DNA of 64,000 nucleotides, from assembly GCA_963972255.1 (NCBI GenBank), contig CAXATO010000005.1, positions 124,001 to 188,000 on the forward strand, in the 5' to 3' direction. A program made the position numbers and the translations under genes. The notes below the pieces were generated by a model. That model had not been told where the DNA came from. It ran no database searches and saw only the letters and a program-made list of their open reading frames with translations. Source of the stretch: UBA1479 sp002706405. GTDB taxonomy: Bacteria; Pseudomonadota; Alphaproteobacteria; Rhodospirillales; Casp-alpha2. Positions 50,417-60,315 of this stretch are shown piece by piece (the stretch's first letter is position 1; the number at the start of each line of letters is the position of its first letter).

Positions 50417-52387
50417 CTAGGCGGCGTTGGCGGTTTTCGGCCACAACGTGGTGACGACGGTGCCTTTGCCCATTTCGCTTTCCAGCGAAAATTTTCCGCC
50501 GTTGAGGGCAAGCAGCCGGTTGACGATGTAAAGGCCAAGGCCGGCCCCCTTGGTGCCGTTGCTGCCGGTCGTTGCCTGATAGGGCGTCAGGGCCTGCGGG
50601 AACGGCTGGCCGATGGTGCTGATCAGGTCGGCCGGAATGCCGGGTCCGTTGTCGGCCACCAGGATGCGGACAAATTCGCCGGACACGTCCGGGTCGACCC
50701 GGATTTCGACCTTCACGTCCGAACCGCCGTGGGTGATGGAATTGTTGGCGAGGTTCAGAACGATCTGGCGGAAGGATTGCCGATCGGCGGCGACCAGCAC
50801 CGGTTTTCCGGTGGTGGTGACGGACAGGCGCGGCGCGCTGGACAACAGGGTCGCGCGCAACGGGCGAAGGGCGTTTTCGACTTCTTCCACAGCGTCGAAG
50901 GTTTCCGTCTGCAGCGCGCGGTTTCCCGATTCAATGATCGACACGTCGAGAATTTCGTTCACCAATGACAACAGATGGGCGCCGCTGGTGCGGATGTCGG
51001 TCAGGTAATCGACCAGGCGGTCCGGGTCGTCGCGCATGTTCTTGATCTGCAGAAGCAGGTCGGCCAGGCCGATGATGGCGTTCAGCGGCGTGCGCAGTTC
51101 ATGGCTCATGTGCGACATGAACTCGGATTTCGCGTGGTTGGCCTTCTCCGCATCGTCCTTCGCCTGGGCCAGGGCCAGGGCGGCGACCATGCGTTCGGTG
51201 ATATCGCGCAGGGCCGCGACGATAACCGTGCGGTTGTGCTCTTTCACCTCCGACAGGGCCGCTTCAAGAAACACCACGGATCCGTCAGCCCGGTGGCCGA
51301 CCACTTCGAAGCCGTCGCCGCCGGCCCGGCGCGCCGCCGGGTCCAGCAGGTAGCGCATCAAATTCCGTTTTCGCGTGCCTTCGGCGGCGTCGCTGATCAG
51401 CGCGGTCAGGGGTTGGCCGATGATGGCGTCGGCGCCCAGCCCGAAGATGCGCTCCGCCGCCCGGTTGCAGGTCTCGATGGTGCCCCGCTCGTCCAGGGTG
51501 ATCACCGCGTCGGCCACGTTGTCCATGATCAGTTGCAGGCGCTGTCCGGTTTGGTGTGCCCGTTGGGTCGCTTCCATGCGGTGTAGGATTTCCGATGCCA
51601 GTCGCCGGTCGAGCACGACGGCGGCGATCCCGGCGATCAGGATCAATGAGGCGACGATGGCGGTGGCGCCGGCCAGGACGTCCGATCCGAGGTATTGGGC
51701 GGAATTCGGTGCGCCCTCGCGCGCGAAGCAGATGGTCGAACTCATGGCCGTGTAATGCATGCCCGCGACGGCCAGGCCGATGAACAGGGCCGACAGGCTT
51801 TCTCCGCTCAGGGTGCGGATGGTATCGCGACGGGACATTCGGAAGGCGGCCCAAAGCGCGCACATGGCCAGGGCCACGGCGACAAGCAGGGATAAGGCGA
51901 ACAGCAATGGGTCGTAGCGAATGAAGGCGTCGAAATCGACCGCCGCCATCCCGGTATAATGCATGAGCCCGATGCCGCTTCCGAGAACGATGCCGCCGAG
52001 AAAGAGGCGGAATCGGGTGACCCGGGCATGGGCCACGATCTGCAGGTTCCAGGCACTCGCAAGGACGGCCGGTACGGCCGACCCCATGGTCACAAGCGGG
52101 TCGTAGCTCATTTCGATCGGCAATTGGTAGGCAAGCATGCCGACGAAATGCATGGCCCAGATGCCGAGACCCATGATCAGCGCGCCGCCGGCCATCCACA
52201 GATGGCGCCGGGGGGAATCCTCGTGTTCGGCGATGCGATGCAGCAGATGGATGAAGGAGAACCCGGCAAGCGTCGCGATGAAGAACGACAGGAACACCAG
52301 AACGGGGTCATAGGATGCCGACAGGACGACCGTCGGGTCGACATCAATGGCGAAGAAACGGGCCAGATCCTGGGATGAAAACTGCAT
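50417..52387 (-). CDS. MHYT-PAS sensor histidine kinase
   Basis: 656 residues. N-terminal MHYT sensor with seven helices and three copies of the motif: WAMHFVGMLAYQL, GLMHYTGMAAVDF and GMHYTAMSSTICF. MHYT domains are proposed to bind copper and sense redox gases or CO/NO. A PAS domain follows (about residues 290-400; VADAVITLDERGTIETCNRA), then HisKA (FMSHMSHELRTPLNAIIGL) and HATPase (NLANNSITHGG, DNGPGIP, GAGLGLYIVNRL). No receiver. Third orphan kinase of the window and similar in its catalytic part to the Amt-HK. Confidence 0.92.
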   Translation of the reverse strand: MQFSSQDLARFFAIDVDPTVVLSASYDPVLVFLSFFIATLAGFSFIHLLHRIAEHEDSPRRHLWMAGGALIMGLGIWAMHFVGMLAYQLPIEMSYDPLVTMGSAVPAVLASAWNLQIVAHARVTRFRLFLGGIVLGSGIGLMHYTGMAAVDFDAFIRYDPLLFALSLLVAVALAMCALWAAFRMSRRDTIRTLSGESLSALFIGLAVAGMHYTAMSSTICFAREGAPNSAQYLGSDVLAGATAIVASLILIAGIAAVVLDRRLASEILHRMEATQRAHQTGQRLQLIMDNVADAVITLDERGTIETCNRAAERIFGLGADAIIGQPLTALISDAAEGTRKRNLMRYLLDPAARRAGGDGFEVVGHRADGSVVFLEAALSEVKEHNRTVIVAALRDITERMVAALALAQAKDDAEKANHAKSEFMSHMSHELRTPLNAIIGLADLLLQIKNMRDDPDRLVDYLTDIRTSGAHLLSLVNEILDVSIIESGNRALQTETFDAVEEVENALRPLRATLLSSAPRLSVTTTGKPVLVAADRQSFRQIVLNLANNSITHGGSDVKVEIRVDPDVSGEFVRILVADNGPGIPADLISTIGQPFPQALTPYQATTGSNGTKGAGLGLYIVNRLLALNGGKFSLESEMGKGTVVTTLWPKTANAA

Positions 52388-52681
52388 GCCTGTTCATCCG
52401 GTTACATTCTGTGGCCGGCCATCGACCTGAGGCGCCGGCACGGTAGGGTGCGGGCGAGCGTGAACTTGGAAAAATAGCAGGACCTGAAACAGTCTGGATG
52501 TGATCCAGAGCACGGCATGGCGAACTTTCCGAGGCAGGCTAATCCAGGGGTGCAACGTGCCATAAATAAGACCGCTCACATATATGTCTTCCGGCTAGCC
52601 TGCGGCTCGATGATTCTTTGTGAATTCATATATTTGCACCGGGTTTCACCTGCTGGAGTTTCCACGTCGGAAGGACCGGAA

Positions 52682-53386
52682 ATGATTGCCATGGCCGCCG
52701 ATTTTCCGCTTTATAGCCGGGCCATGACAAAACAAATCGCATTGATCCATGCCACCCGCGAAGCCATTACGCCGGTCGAGACCGCGTTCCGGGATCTATG
52801 GCCCGATGCCGAGCATTGGACCTTGCTGGACGAGAGCCTGACCATGGACTTGGCCGCGGCGGGCGGCAAGCTGACCCCGGCGTTGACTGAACGGTTTCTG
52901 AACCTGGCGGCCTATGCCAAGGCACGGCAACCGGACGGTATCCTGTTCACCTGTTCCGCGTTCGGCGCGATCATCGATCAGATTGCGGCGCAGTACGATG
53001 TGCCGGTCATGAAGCCGAACGAGGCAATTCTCGACGCCGCCCTGGCCCAGGGCGGGCGCGTCGGCCTGCTGGCGACCCATCCCCAGACTCTGCCGGACAT
53101 GACGGCGGATATGGAAAAGCTAGCGGCGGCCCGGAACGTCGATTTGACGGTCGCCCCTCTGTTGGTTGAGGGCGCCTGGGCGGACCTGGGGGCGGGCAAT
53201 CGGGCGGCCCATGACCGGGCGGTGGTCGCGGCAGCCCCCCGGCTGAGCGATTGCGGCTGCATCGTGCTGGCGCAATTTTCCATGGCGCCGCTGGCGGCGG
53301 AAATCGCGGCTGACACGGGCCTGTCGGTGCTGACCAGCCCGCACGCCGCCGTCGCCGAAATGAAACGCCGCGTGAACGGGACGTAA
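52682..53386 (+). CDS. Aspartate/glutamate racemase family protein
   Basis: 234 residues; ATG 52682 has AAGGA 6 bases upstream, giving 14 residues before the usual strand start MTKQIALIHATREAI (ATG 52724 is the alternative). Family marks: GILFTCSAFGAIIDQIAA with one catalytic Cys, DVPVMKPNEAILDAAL and GGRVGLLATHPQT. The second Cys normally found near the end (ACT type) reads VLAQFS here, so a two-base racemase mechanism looks impaired. It may be a lyase or isomerase variant, or inactive. Divergent from the MHYT kinase. Confidence 0.75.
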   Translation: MIAMAADFPLYSRAMTKQIALIHATREAITPVETAFRDLWPDAEHWTLLDESLTMDLAAAGGKLTPALTERFLNLAAYAKARQPDGILFTCSAFGAIIDQIAAQYDVPVMKPNEAILDAALAQGGRVGLLATHPQTLPDMTADMEKLAAARNVDLTVAPLLVEGAWADLGAGNRAAHDRAVVAAAPRLSDCGCIVLAQFSMAPLAAEIAADTGLSVLTSPHAAVAEMKRRVNGT

Positions 53387-53402
53387 CGGGGCCGCGCGGG
53401 CC

Positions 53403-53552
53403 TTATGACTTGGTGATCAGCGCCATCACGACGGCGACGCCGATCGCGATCAACACCCCGAAAATCAGAATATCCCGCATCGACTTGGGCCGCGGCTGGT
53501 TCTGCTCCTCGGTCTGGTCTTGGGGCGCCTGGCTTGTGGGGTTCGTGTCCAT
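53403..53552 (-). CDS. Small single-helix membrane protein
   Basis: 49 residues; ATG 53552 with AGAGGAG upstream. A Gln/Asn/Pro-rich soluble start (QAPQDQTEEQNQPRPKSMR) precedes one membrane helix (ILIFGVLIAIGVAVVMALI). Type II or I tail-anchored small protein of unknown role. It is divergent from the ECF sigma gene and could be tested as an accessory factor to it, but nothing in the sequence shows that. Confidence 0.65.
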   Translation of the reverse strand: MDTNPTSQAPQDQTEEQNQPRPKSMRDILIFGVLIAIGVAVVMALITKS

Positions 53553-53679
53553 GACCTGCTCCTCTCGTCTGTTCATAAACCCGATCAATGGATAAACGGC
53601 CGGGCCGGGAAAAGGTTCCCGCCGCGGGCCAGAAGGCCCGAAATATGCTATGATCGGAGCCATGACCGAGAGGCGGCTC

Positions 53680-54141
53680 ATGCAGGCGATCGAGGATCAG
53701 ATTCCCCAACTGCAGCGCTATGCGCGGTTCCTCGAAGCCACACCCGACCGGGCAGACGACCTGCTGCAGGACTGTCTGGAACGCGGCGTGGCACGCCTTG
53801 ATCGGTTCCAGGCCGGGACGGACATGCGGGCCTGGTTGTTCGCCGTCATGCATAACCTGTTCATTGATCGCGCGCGGCGCCGGCAGCGGCGGGGGGCTCA
53901 TGTTCCCATCGGGGAATGGTTGACGGAAATTCATCAGCCCCCCGACCAAATCGACCGCCTGCGCCTTAAGGATCTGGACCGCGCCTTGACCGTGCTGAGC
54001 CCCCGGGACCGGTGGATTCTTCATCTCGTGGTGATCGAGGGCAAACGCTACCACGATGTCGCCCGCGAGCTGGACATCGCCCTTGGAACGGTCAAAAGCG
54101 GCCTGTCACGGGCGCGCCGGGCGCTGGCCCGCGCGGCCTGA
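53680..54141 (+). CDS. ECF-type RNA polymerase sigma factor
   Basis: 153 residues; ATG 53680 has GAGAGG 6 bases upstream and gives the usual start before IPQLQRYARF; ATGs at 53650 and 53662 have poorer sites. Region 2: PDRADDLLQDCLERGVARLD with FRAWLFAVMHNLFIDRAR-type sequence (MRAWLFAVMHNLFIDR). Region 4: VLSPRDRWILHLVVIEGKRY with HDVARELDIALGTVKSGLSR. No anti-sigma gene is adjacent, so regulation is unknown. The following exported helical protein and superoxide dismutase may be targets, suggesting a stress role (inference). Confidence 0.85.
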   Translation: MQAIEDQIPQLQRYARFLEATPDRADDLLQDCLERGVARLDRFQAGTDMRAWLFAVMHNLFIDRARRRQRRGAHVPIGEWLTEIHQPPDQIDRLRLKDLDRALTVLSPRDRWILHLVVIEGKRYHDVARELDIALGTVKSGLSRARRALARAA

Positions 54142-54318
54142 CGTCGGATCCCGTCGGGAAATCGCCACATTCGTTCCGCCAAATAGAAAACCATCCCGTA
54201 CTTCGGAAAGCGTCCTTGCGAATTGACGGCGCCGTCCAGAGGTCAGTGGCGCGTACAGCCCGCAATGCGGTTTGCGCGATTCCTTTCATGCATTGCTTCG
54301 AAAGAGGAAGAAGATCAC

Positions 54319-54768
54319 ATGACCTATCGAACTCGTATTCGAAAACCGATGACCATTCTCGCCGCCGCCACGGCGGTCGCTGCCATGCTTTCCAGTGCGC
54401 CGGGCACCGCCCAGGCGGCCGGTGATAACGTCAATGCCCAGGAAGCCACGGCAGGGGAAACCGTCGATGACTTTATCGGCTGGGCCGACAACCAGGCCAA
54501 GGCCCTGGACAGCAAATTGGATGAAGTGGCTTCCCAGGCCAAGGAAGCCGGCGCCAACGCCGCCGACGAGGTCAAGGAGGAATGGCGCGACGCCCGCGCC
54601 GCCATTGACCGTCAGCGCGACGCGCTCGATCAGCAGATCGCCGAATTGAAAAAGTCGGCCAAGGGCGAATGGACGGATGCCAAGGAGGCGACCAAGGAAG
54701 GTCTGGCCGCGCTCGGTGACAAGATCGAGGAGCTCCGTGCCATGATCGCGGGTCAGGAAAAATCCTAA
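54319..54768 (+). CDS. Exported amphipathic helical protein
   Basis: 149 residues; ATG 54319 with GAGGAAG upstream. Signal peptide about 1-40 (MTILAAATAVAAMLSSAPGT then AQAA). The mature part is one long charged helix in repeats of about 11 residues: DNQAKALDSKLDEVASQAKE, ANAADEVKEEWRDARAAIDR, KGEWTDAKEATKEGLAALGD. This resembles apolipoprotein/LEA-like or OmpH-type periplasmic coiled-coil proteins. No catalytic motif. It lies between the sigma factor and sodB genes and may be stress-related. Confidence 0.72.
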   Translation: MTYRTRIRKPMTILAAATAVAAMLSSAPGTAQAAGDNVNAQEATAGETVDDFIGWADNQAKALDSKLDEVASQAKEAGANAADEVKEEWRDARAAIDRQRDALDQQIAELKKSAKGEWTDAKEATKEGLAALGDKIEELRAMIAGQEKS

Positions 54769-54845
54769 ACCGTGGAGCCGCCGGCGGTCGCCACGGTGGC
54801 CGCCGGCCGACCACGCCATGTCTCACCACAACGAAGGAAACCACG

Positions 54846-55469
54846 ATGACGTTCAATCTCCCCGACCTTCCCTATGCCCAGGATGCCCTGGCCCCGCATA
54901 TGTCGGAACAGACGCTTAACTTTCACCACGGAAAACATCACAAGGGATACGTCGACAAGCTGAACGATGCCGTCAAGGGCACGGATTATGACGGCATGGA
55001 ATTGCTCGATGTCGCCCGCCGGGCCCACGAAAAAGGCGATACGGCCGTGTTCAACAACGCGGCGCAGGCCTGGAACCACGCGTTCTTCTGGCGCTGCATG
55101 TCGCCGGCGACGCCGGTCGAACCGCAAGGACCGCTGGCCGAAAAAATTGCTGCCACCTTCGGGTCCCTGCCGCAGTTGCGCACGCGGTTCATTGCCGAAG
55201 GCATGGCACGGTTCGGGTCCGGCTGGGTGTGGCTGGTCGAAGGAACCGACGGCGTGCTCGACGTGGTCAGCACGGCCAATGCCGATCTGCCGCAGACCGC
55301 AGGACTGAAACCGCTTTTGACCTGCGATCTGTGGGAACATGCCTATTACCTGGATTATCAGAATGCCCGGCAGGCGTTCCTGGAAGTATTTTTCGACCAT
55401 CTGGTCGACTGGGATTTCGCCGCGACATGCCTGAATACCCAGGGTGATTCGAACATTCTCGCCGCCTGA
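54846..55469 (+). CDS. sodB: Superoxide dismutase, Fe/Mn family (Fe-type)
   Basis: 207 residues. Metal ligands: His27 (NFHHGKHHKGY), His78 (QAWNHAFFW), Asp161 and His165 (CDLWEHAYYLDY). AAQAWNHAFFW and GSGWVWLV suggest the iron rather than manganese form. No signal peptide, so cytoplasmic. ATG after GAAGGA. It removes superoxide, and a hairpin follows. Confidence 0.95.
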   Translation: MTFNLPDLPYAQDALAPHMSEQTLNFHHGKHHKGYVDKLNDAVKGTDYDGMELLDVARRAHEKGDTAVFNNAAQAWNHAFFWRCMSPATPVEPQGPLAEKIAATFGSLPQLRTRFIAEGMARFGSGWVWLVEGTDGVLDVVSTANADLPQTAGLKPLLTCDLWEHAYYLDYQNARQAFLEVFFDHLVDWDFAATCLNTQGDSNILAA

Positions 55470-55784
55470 CGACGGCCCCCACCGGCAACCGGAATCAAGG
55501 GCGCGCGCGGCGCGAATTCCCTTGACTTTCCGGTGCCGTTGGCGCCTTGTGGCGTCAGCGACACCCCCATTCAGGTCGAATTTCGATCGCTTGCCGGACC
55601 CGACCACGTCGATCCGGTCTTCTGTCATACCGACATCTTAGGGCGTTTCGTCAGGCGGGTTTCTGCATCGATGCAGGGAACCCGGCCGAGAATGCTTGCA
55701 TGATGCCGGCGAACCTGCCGCCCCCGACACGATCGCATGGGGGCGCGGGAGAAGACCAATTGATCGAGAGAGTATACATATAAC
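55470..55784. other. Intergenic region between sodB and the DEAD-box gene
   Basis: 315 bases. It holds a large imperfect hairpin behind sodB (55489-55533), a second possible stem (GGCGCC-TTGT-GGCGTC near 55550), and then unstructured sequence. Just before the helicase start are TATACA and TATAAC at 55773-55784, so a promoter -10 may lie within 8 bases of the ATG, implying a very short or absent leader. I see no gene. Confidence 0.4.
55489..55533 (+). terminator. Large hairpin downstream of sodB
   Basis: CCGGAATCAAGGG pairs with CCCTTGA plus TTCCGG (13 pairs, two-base bulge); a GC-rich loop of 17 bases can fold further. No T-run follows, so it may protect the sodB message from decay rather than end transcription. 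Confidence 0.5.
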
Positions 55785-57125
<1,341 letters not shown>

Positions 57126-57151
57126 CACGATCCGGGGTCGACCTGGGGCAG

Positions 57152-57676
57152 ATGTCCCAACGGTCGATCATGCAGTCAATCAGCCAGGGACGCCTCTATG
57201 AGGAGTCCCTGTCGCTGTTTCTGGTCCGGGCTTTGCGGCCGGGTGACTGCTTCCTTGATGTCGGTGCCCATATCGGGTTCTTTTCTCTTCTGGCCTCTCA
57301 TCTGGTCGGTGATGCCGGGCGTGTCATCGCGGTGGAACCGAACGCCGATAATTTTGCCTAGCTTAAGGATCTGATGGCCCTGAACGCGCGGCCGAACGTG
57401 ACGGCCGTGAATTCCGTTGCGTCGGAAACGGACGGGACCATCGGTTTCTACCGGAACGCCGACAATGATGGCGGTCACGCCTTATGGGATTCGGGCCTGC
57501 GCGCCTGGATGAAGGGGCAGGGCCACGAAACCTTCGCGTTTCCCCAGAAAGATCATCTTCCGATCCTGGTGCCTGAGGTGACGGTGCTTGCGTCGCCCTT
57601 TGTCTTCAATGTTCTGTTTTCGACCCTGGATGCGGTGGCCGGGATATGGTCCCAAGTTACGCTGTTCGAGGGCTAA
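57152..57676 (+). pseudogene. FkbM methyltransferase remnant with an internal TAG stop
   Basis: One reading frame shows the family's N-terminal half: FLDVGAHIGFFSLLASHLVG and RVIAVEPNADNFA, then TAG at codon 70, then LKDLMALNARPNVTAVNSVA and IGFYRNADNDGGHALWD. CAG (Gln) to TAG explains the break. After about codon 130 the match fades and the catalytic DLIKID segment is missing, so the 3' half is also lost. The start ATG 57152 follows GGGGCAG closely. The frame ends overlapping the PLC gene stop. An intact FkbM gene opens the window, so this may be a decayed paralogue. Confidence 0.8.
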
Positions 57677-58488
57677 CGCCCCTCCGGTTTGACGACGGTT
57701 TCATAAAACCCGAACAGCATGTCGGCCGCCTCGTTCACGGCCTTGTTCAGGCTGTGGCCCGTGCTGGCGATGAAGGCGGCGTCGGCCGCCGCGTCATCGG
57801 TGAACCGCGTGTCCATGTCCCGCGGTGACAACACCGGCGCCTGGCCCGTCCAGGTGAAGCGCCCCGTGCGCAGAACCGCATCGTCGGCCCGGCGAACCTC
57901 CAGCCCGTCCGGCACGATGAATTTCTCGAACACGCCGCCGCCGTCGAAGGACGGCGTCAAGGCAGCGGCCCATGCCTCGAAATCGGCGTGATGGGTCTCG
58001 CCCTTGATGGTGTGCCCGTACTGCGACAAATCGCCGATGTAATGCATGGCGGCGCCCAGGAAATAGGCGGCATGGCCCGGCCTGCCGTCACGGTAGGCCT
58101 GGGCGGCCTTGTCGTATTCTTCCTGTGCCCGCCGGGCGGGCAGATCGCGGGTCACGTCGCCGCCCGCACTGAAACGCAGGTCATGGCGGCCCTTGCCTGT
58201 GTCGTTGTACCCCCGGTTCGGGACGCCGCAAGCCAAGGGGATGTCGGCATAGTCGGGGGCTTCGGTGCCGATCAGCATGAGAATGCGATGGGGATCGAGC
58301 CAGGCCCGCGCGGCCGCCGGCAGCAGGGTCCGTGCGTGGTCCGCGATCCAATCGTGGGTGGCGTAGGGCGGGGCGAGACAATCACCGGGGCTGTTGGTGA
58401 CCTTGTTGTCAGGCGGGCCGTTCTTCCAGGCAACCGCCGGGTCGGCCGTCAGTGCGAGCACAAGCAGGGCCGGCAGAAATCTTATCAT
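57673..58488 (-). CDS. Secreted zinc-dependent phospholipase C
   Basis: 271 residues. A signal peptide (about 1-20, ADPAVA) is followed by Trp21, which as the mature N terminus would supply the first zinc ligand as in Bacillus PLC. The other ligands line up: His45 (YATHDWIADHA), Asp79 (EAPDYAD), His102, then AMHYIGDLSQYGHT with His149, Asp153, His159, and His167 with Glu171 (HHADFEAW). All nine residues of the Zn-PLC/S1-P1 fold are present at matching spacing. It probably hydrolyses phospholipids in the periplasm or outside. Confidence 0.88.
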   Translation of the reverse strand: MIRFLPALLVLALTADPAVAWKNGPPDNKVTNSPGDCLAPPYATHDWIADHARTLLPAAARAWLDPHRILMLIGTEAPDYADIPLACGVPNRGYNDTGKGRHDLRFSAGGDVTRDLPARRAQEEYDKAAQAYRDGRPGHAAYFLGAAMHYIGDLSQYGHTIKGETHHADFEAWAAALTPSFDGGGVFEKFIVPDGLEVRRADDAVLRTGRFTWTGQAPVLSPRDMDTRFTDDAAADAAFIASTGHSLNKAVNEAADMLFGFYETVVKPEGR

Positions 58489-58494
58489 GGTGGG

Positions 58495-59304
58495 TCAAAC
58501 GGCAAAGGGTGACACGACCAGACCGCCGTCTCCGGCGATCACGAGGTGGTCCGGTTCGATGGCGGTCCATTGCTTGAGATCGTCATCCAGGGGCTCGGAC
58601 AGGATGATGATCGCCGTGCCCGTGGCCACGGTCACCTCATCGGCGGCGTCATGGGGTTTGGCACCGATGCCGACATAGAGTGTCGGTACCCGGCCCGAGG
58701 ATGCATGGCGGAGCGCCCAGATCGTCTGTCCGTCCGTGAGCGCGATGGTCATGTTGAAGGGGTCGGTCACGCCGCTATCCGCCTGTGCCTTCTCAATCGT
58801 TTGGATTGCCTGGCGGATGGCGGCTTCCGGGTCTTCGTCCAGGCCGAAGGTCAGCAGCAGGTGAAAGAAAATCTCGCTGTCCGTGGTGCCCTGGATGTTG
58901 GGAAACAGTTCGGGTGACACGGCGAAGGCGAGGGCGCGCCGGACCTTGGACCAGCCGCCGATTTCACCGTTGTGCATGAACAGCCATTTGCCATGGCGGA
59001 AGGGGTGGCAGTTGGTGCGGTTGACGGAGGTTCCCGTGGTTGCCCGTACATGGCCGAAGAACAGATGCGATTTCACCTGCTCGGAAATGTTCAGCAGGTT
59101 GACGTCGTTCCAGGCCGGCAGGATGTCCTTGTACATGCCCGGACGGTCCTTTTCGCCATACCAGCCGATGCCGAAGCCGTCGGCATTGACCACATGGACA
59201 CTTTCACTGGCCGACAGGCTTTGCCGGGTCAGCGAATTTTCAGGACGCAGCAGAAGGGTGTCCAGGTAGATGGGCGGTCCCGCGTAGGCGAGCCAGCGAC
59301 ACAT
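58495..59304 (-). CDS. Class II glutamine amidotransferase (EgtC-like)
   Basis: 269 residues. N-terminal nucleophile Cys2 (MCRWLAYAGPP), FGHVRATTGTSVNRTNCHPF with the Arg and Asn of the glutaminase site, FMHNGEIGGW and TTDSEIFFHLLL. No synthase domain follows, as in EgtC (gamma-glutamyl hydrolase of ergothioneine synthesis) and YafJ. No other egt genes are here, so the specific substrate is unknown. It is 6 bases from the PLC gene start. Confidence 0.85.
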   Translation of the reverse strand: MCRWLAYAGPPIYLDTLLLRPENSLTRQSLSASESVHVVNADGFGIGWYGEKDRPGMYKDILPAWNDVNLLNISEQVKSHLFFGHVRATTGTSVNRTNCHPFRHGKWLFMHNGEIGGWSKVRRALAFAVSPELFPNIQGTTDSEIFFHLLLTFGLDEDPEAAIRQAIQTIEKAQADSGVTDPFNMTIALTDGQTIWALRHASSGRVPTLYVGIGAKPHDAADEVTVATGTAIIILSEPLDDDLKQWTAIEPDHLVIAGDGGLVVSPFAV

Positions 59305-59325
59305 GTCGGTGATCCTTATCCGATA

Positions 59326-60117
59326 TCAGCTGTAACGGTTGCCGGCGGCGACCCCGCCGCCGTCGACGACAAAGGTTTGTCCGGTGATGAAGCTGCCCGC
59401 CTCGGATGCCAGCAGGATCGCCGTGCCGGCGATATCCTCCGGCTCGCCCAGGCGGCCGAGCGGATAGGCGGCTTCGGCCCGGGCGCGGGCTTCGGGATCT
59501 TCCCAGAGAGCGCGGGCGAAATCGGTTTTGATCAGCCCGGGCGCGATGGCGTTGGCGCGAATGTTGTGGGGGCCCCATTCGATGGCCAGGTTGCGCGCCA
59601 ATTGCATGTCGGCGGCCTTGGATACCGCATAAGCGCCCAGGTTCTGAGATCCTTTCAATCCGCCCACCGACGAAATCAGAATCACCGATCCGTCGCGCCG
59701 CGCGGCCATGTCCGGCAGGACCATGTTGCACAGTTTCAGGACGTTGGTGACGTTGACCTGGAGGATTTTTTCCCAGGCGCCGTCGTCGATCCCCGACATG
59801 GGGCCGTGATAGGGGTTCACGGCGGCGTTGCAGACCAGAATATCGATGCGCCCCCAGGCCTCCATGACCTGATCGACCAGAGCCTTCAGTTGGCCCGCGT
59901 CCGATACGTTGCAGGCGGCGGCCATGGCTTCGCCGGGGGTGTCGTCGTTTTCCTTGTTGATCTGCGCCGCGACGGCTTCGCAGGCGTCGAGCTTGCGCGA
60001 AGTGATGACGACCTTGGCGCCCTGGCGGGCATAGGCTTCGGCGATGGCCTTGCCGATTCCTCGGCTCGAACCGGTGATCAATGCGACTTTGCCTGTGAGA
60101 TCGAACATGGTGGTCAT
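59326..60117 (-). CDS. SDR family oxidoreductase
   Basis: 263 residues; first ATG has AAGGAA upstream, a second ATG is 3 codons on. Rossmann motif TGSSRGIGKAIAEAYARQGA, NNAG equivalent CNAAVNPYHG, catalytic Ser (LISSVGGLKGS), and Tyr-x3-Lys in AYAVSKAADMQL. The C terminus FITGQTFVVDGGG is that of classical NAD(P)-dependent 3-oxoacyl reductase-like SDRs. Substrate unknown. 21 bases before the amidotransferase start on the same strand. Confidence 0.92.
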   Translation of the reverse strand: MTTMFDLTGKVALITGSSRGIGKAIAEAYARQGAKVVITSRKLDACEAVAAQINKENDDTPGEAMAAACNVSDAGQLKALVDQVMEAWGRIDILVCNAAVNPYHGPMSGIDDGAWEKILQVNVTNVLKLCNMVLPDMAARRDGSVILISSVGGLKGSQNLGAYAVSKAADMQLARNLAIEWGPHNIRANAIAPGLIKTDFARALWEDPEARARAEAAYPLGRLGEPEDIAGTAILLASEAGSFITGQTFVVDGGGVAAGNRYS

Positions 60118-60315
60118 GGTGTTTCCTTCTGCTGGCCGGGTGTTTCCCCTTGTCCGACGCTACTTTTTCACGCTTTTCCGGGTTTGGGAACGGGCCTGAG
60201 AGCAAATCCGGCGGCGGACGTCCGGACCTTACTTTTGGCAGGGTTGACCGGGGCGGCCTATGCATTCCACTTTGTGCGGTAAGAGGGTGGGATTCCCGCC
60301 ACAAATAACGTTTTC

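Noticed and set aside
57359..57361. TAG recoding (for example pyrrolysine) in the FkbM gene
   Set aside because: No sign of recoding machinery, TAG is used as a normal stop elsewhere here, and the 3' half of the gene is missing anyway.
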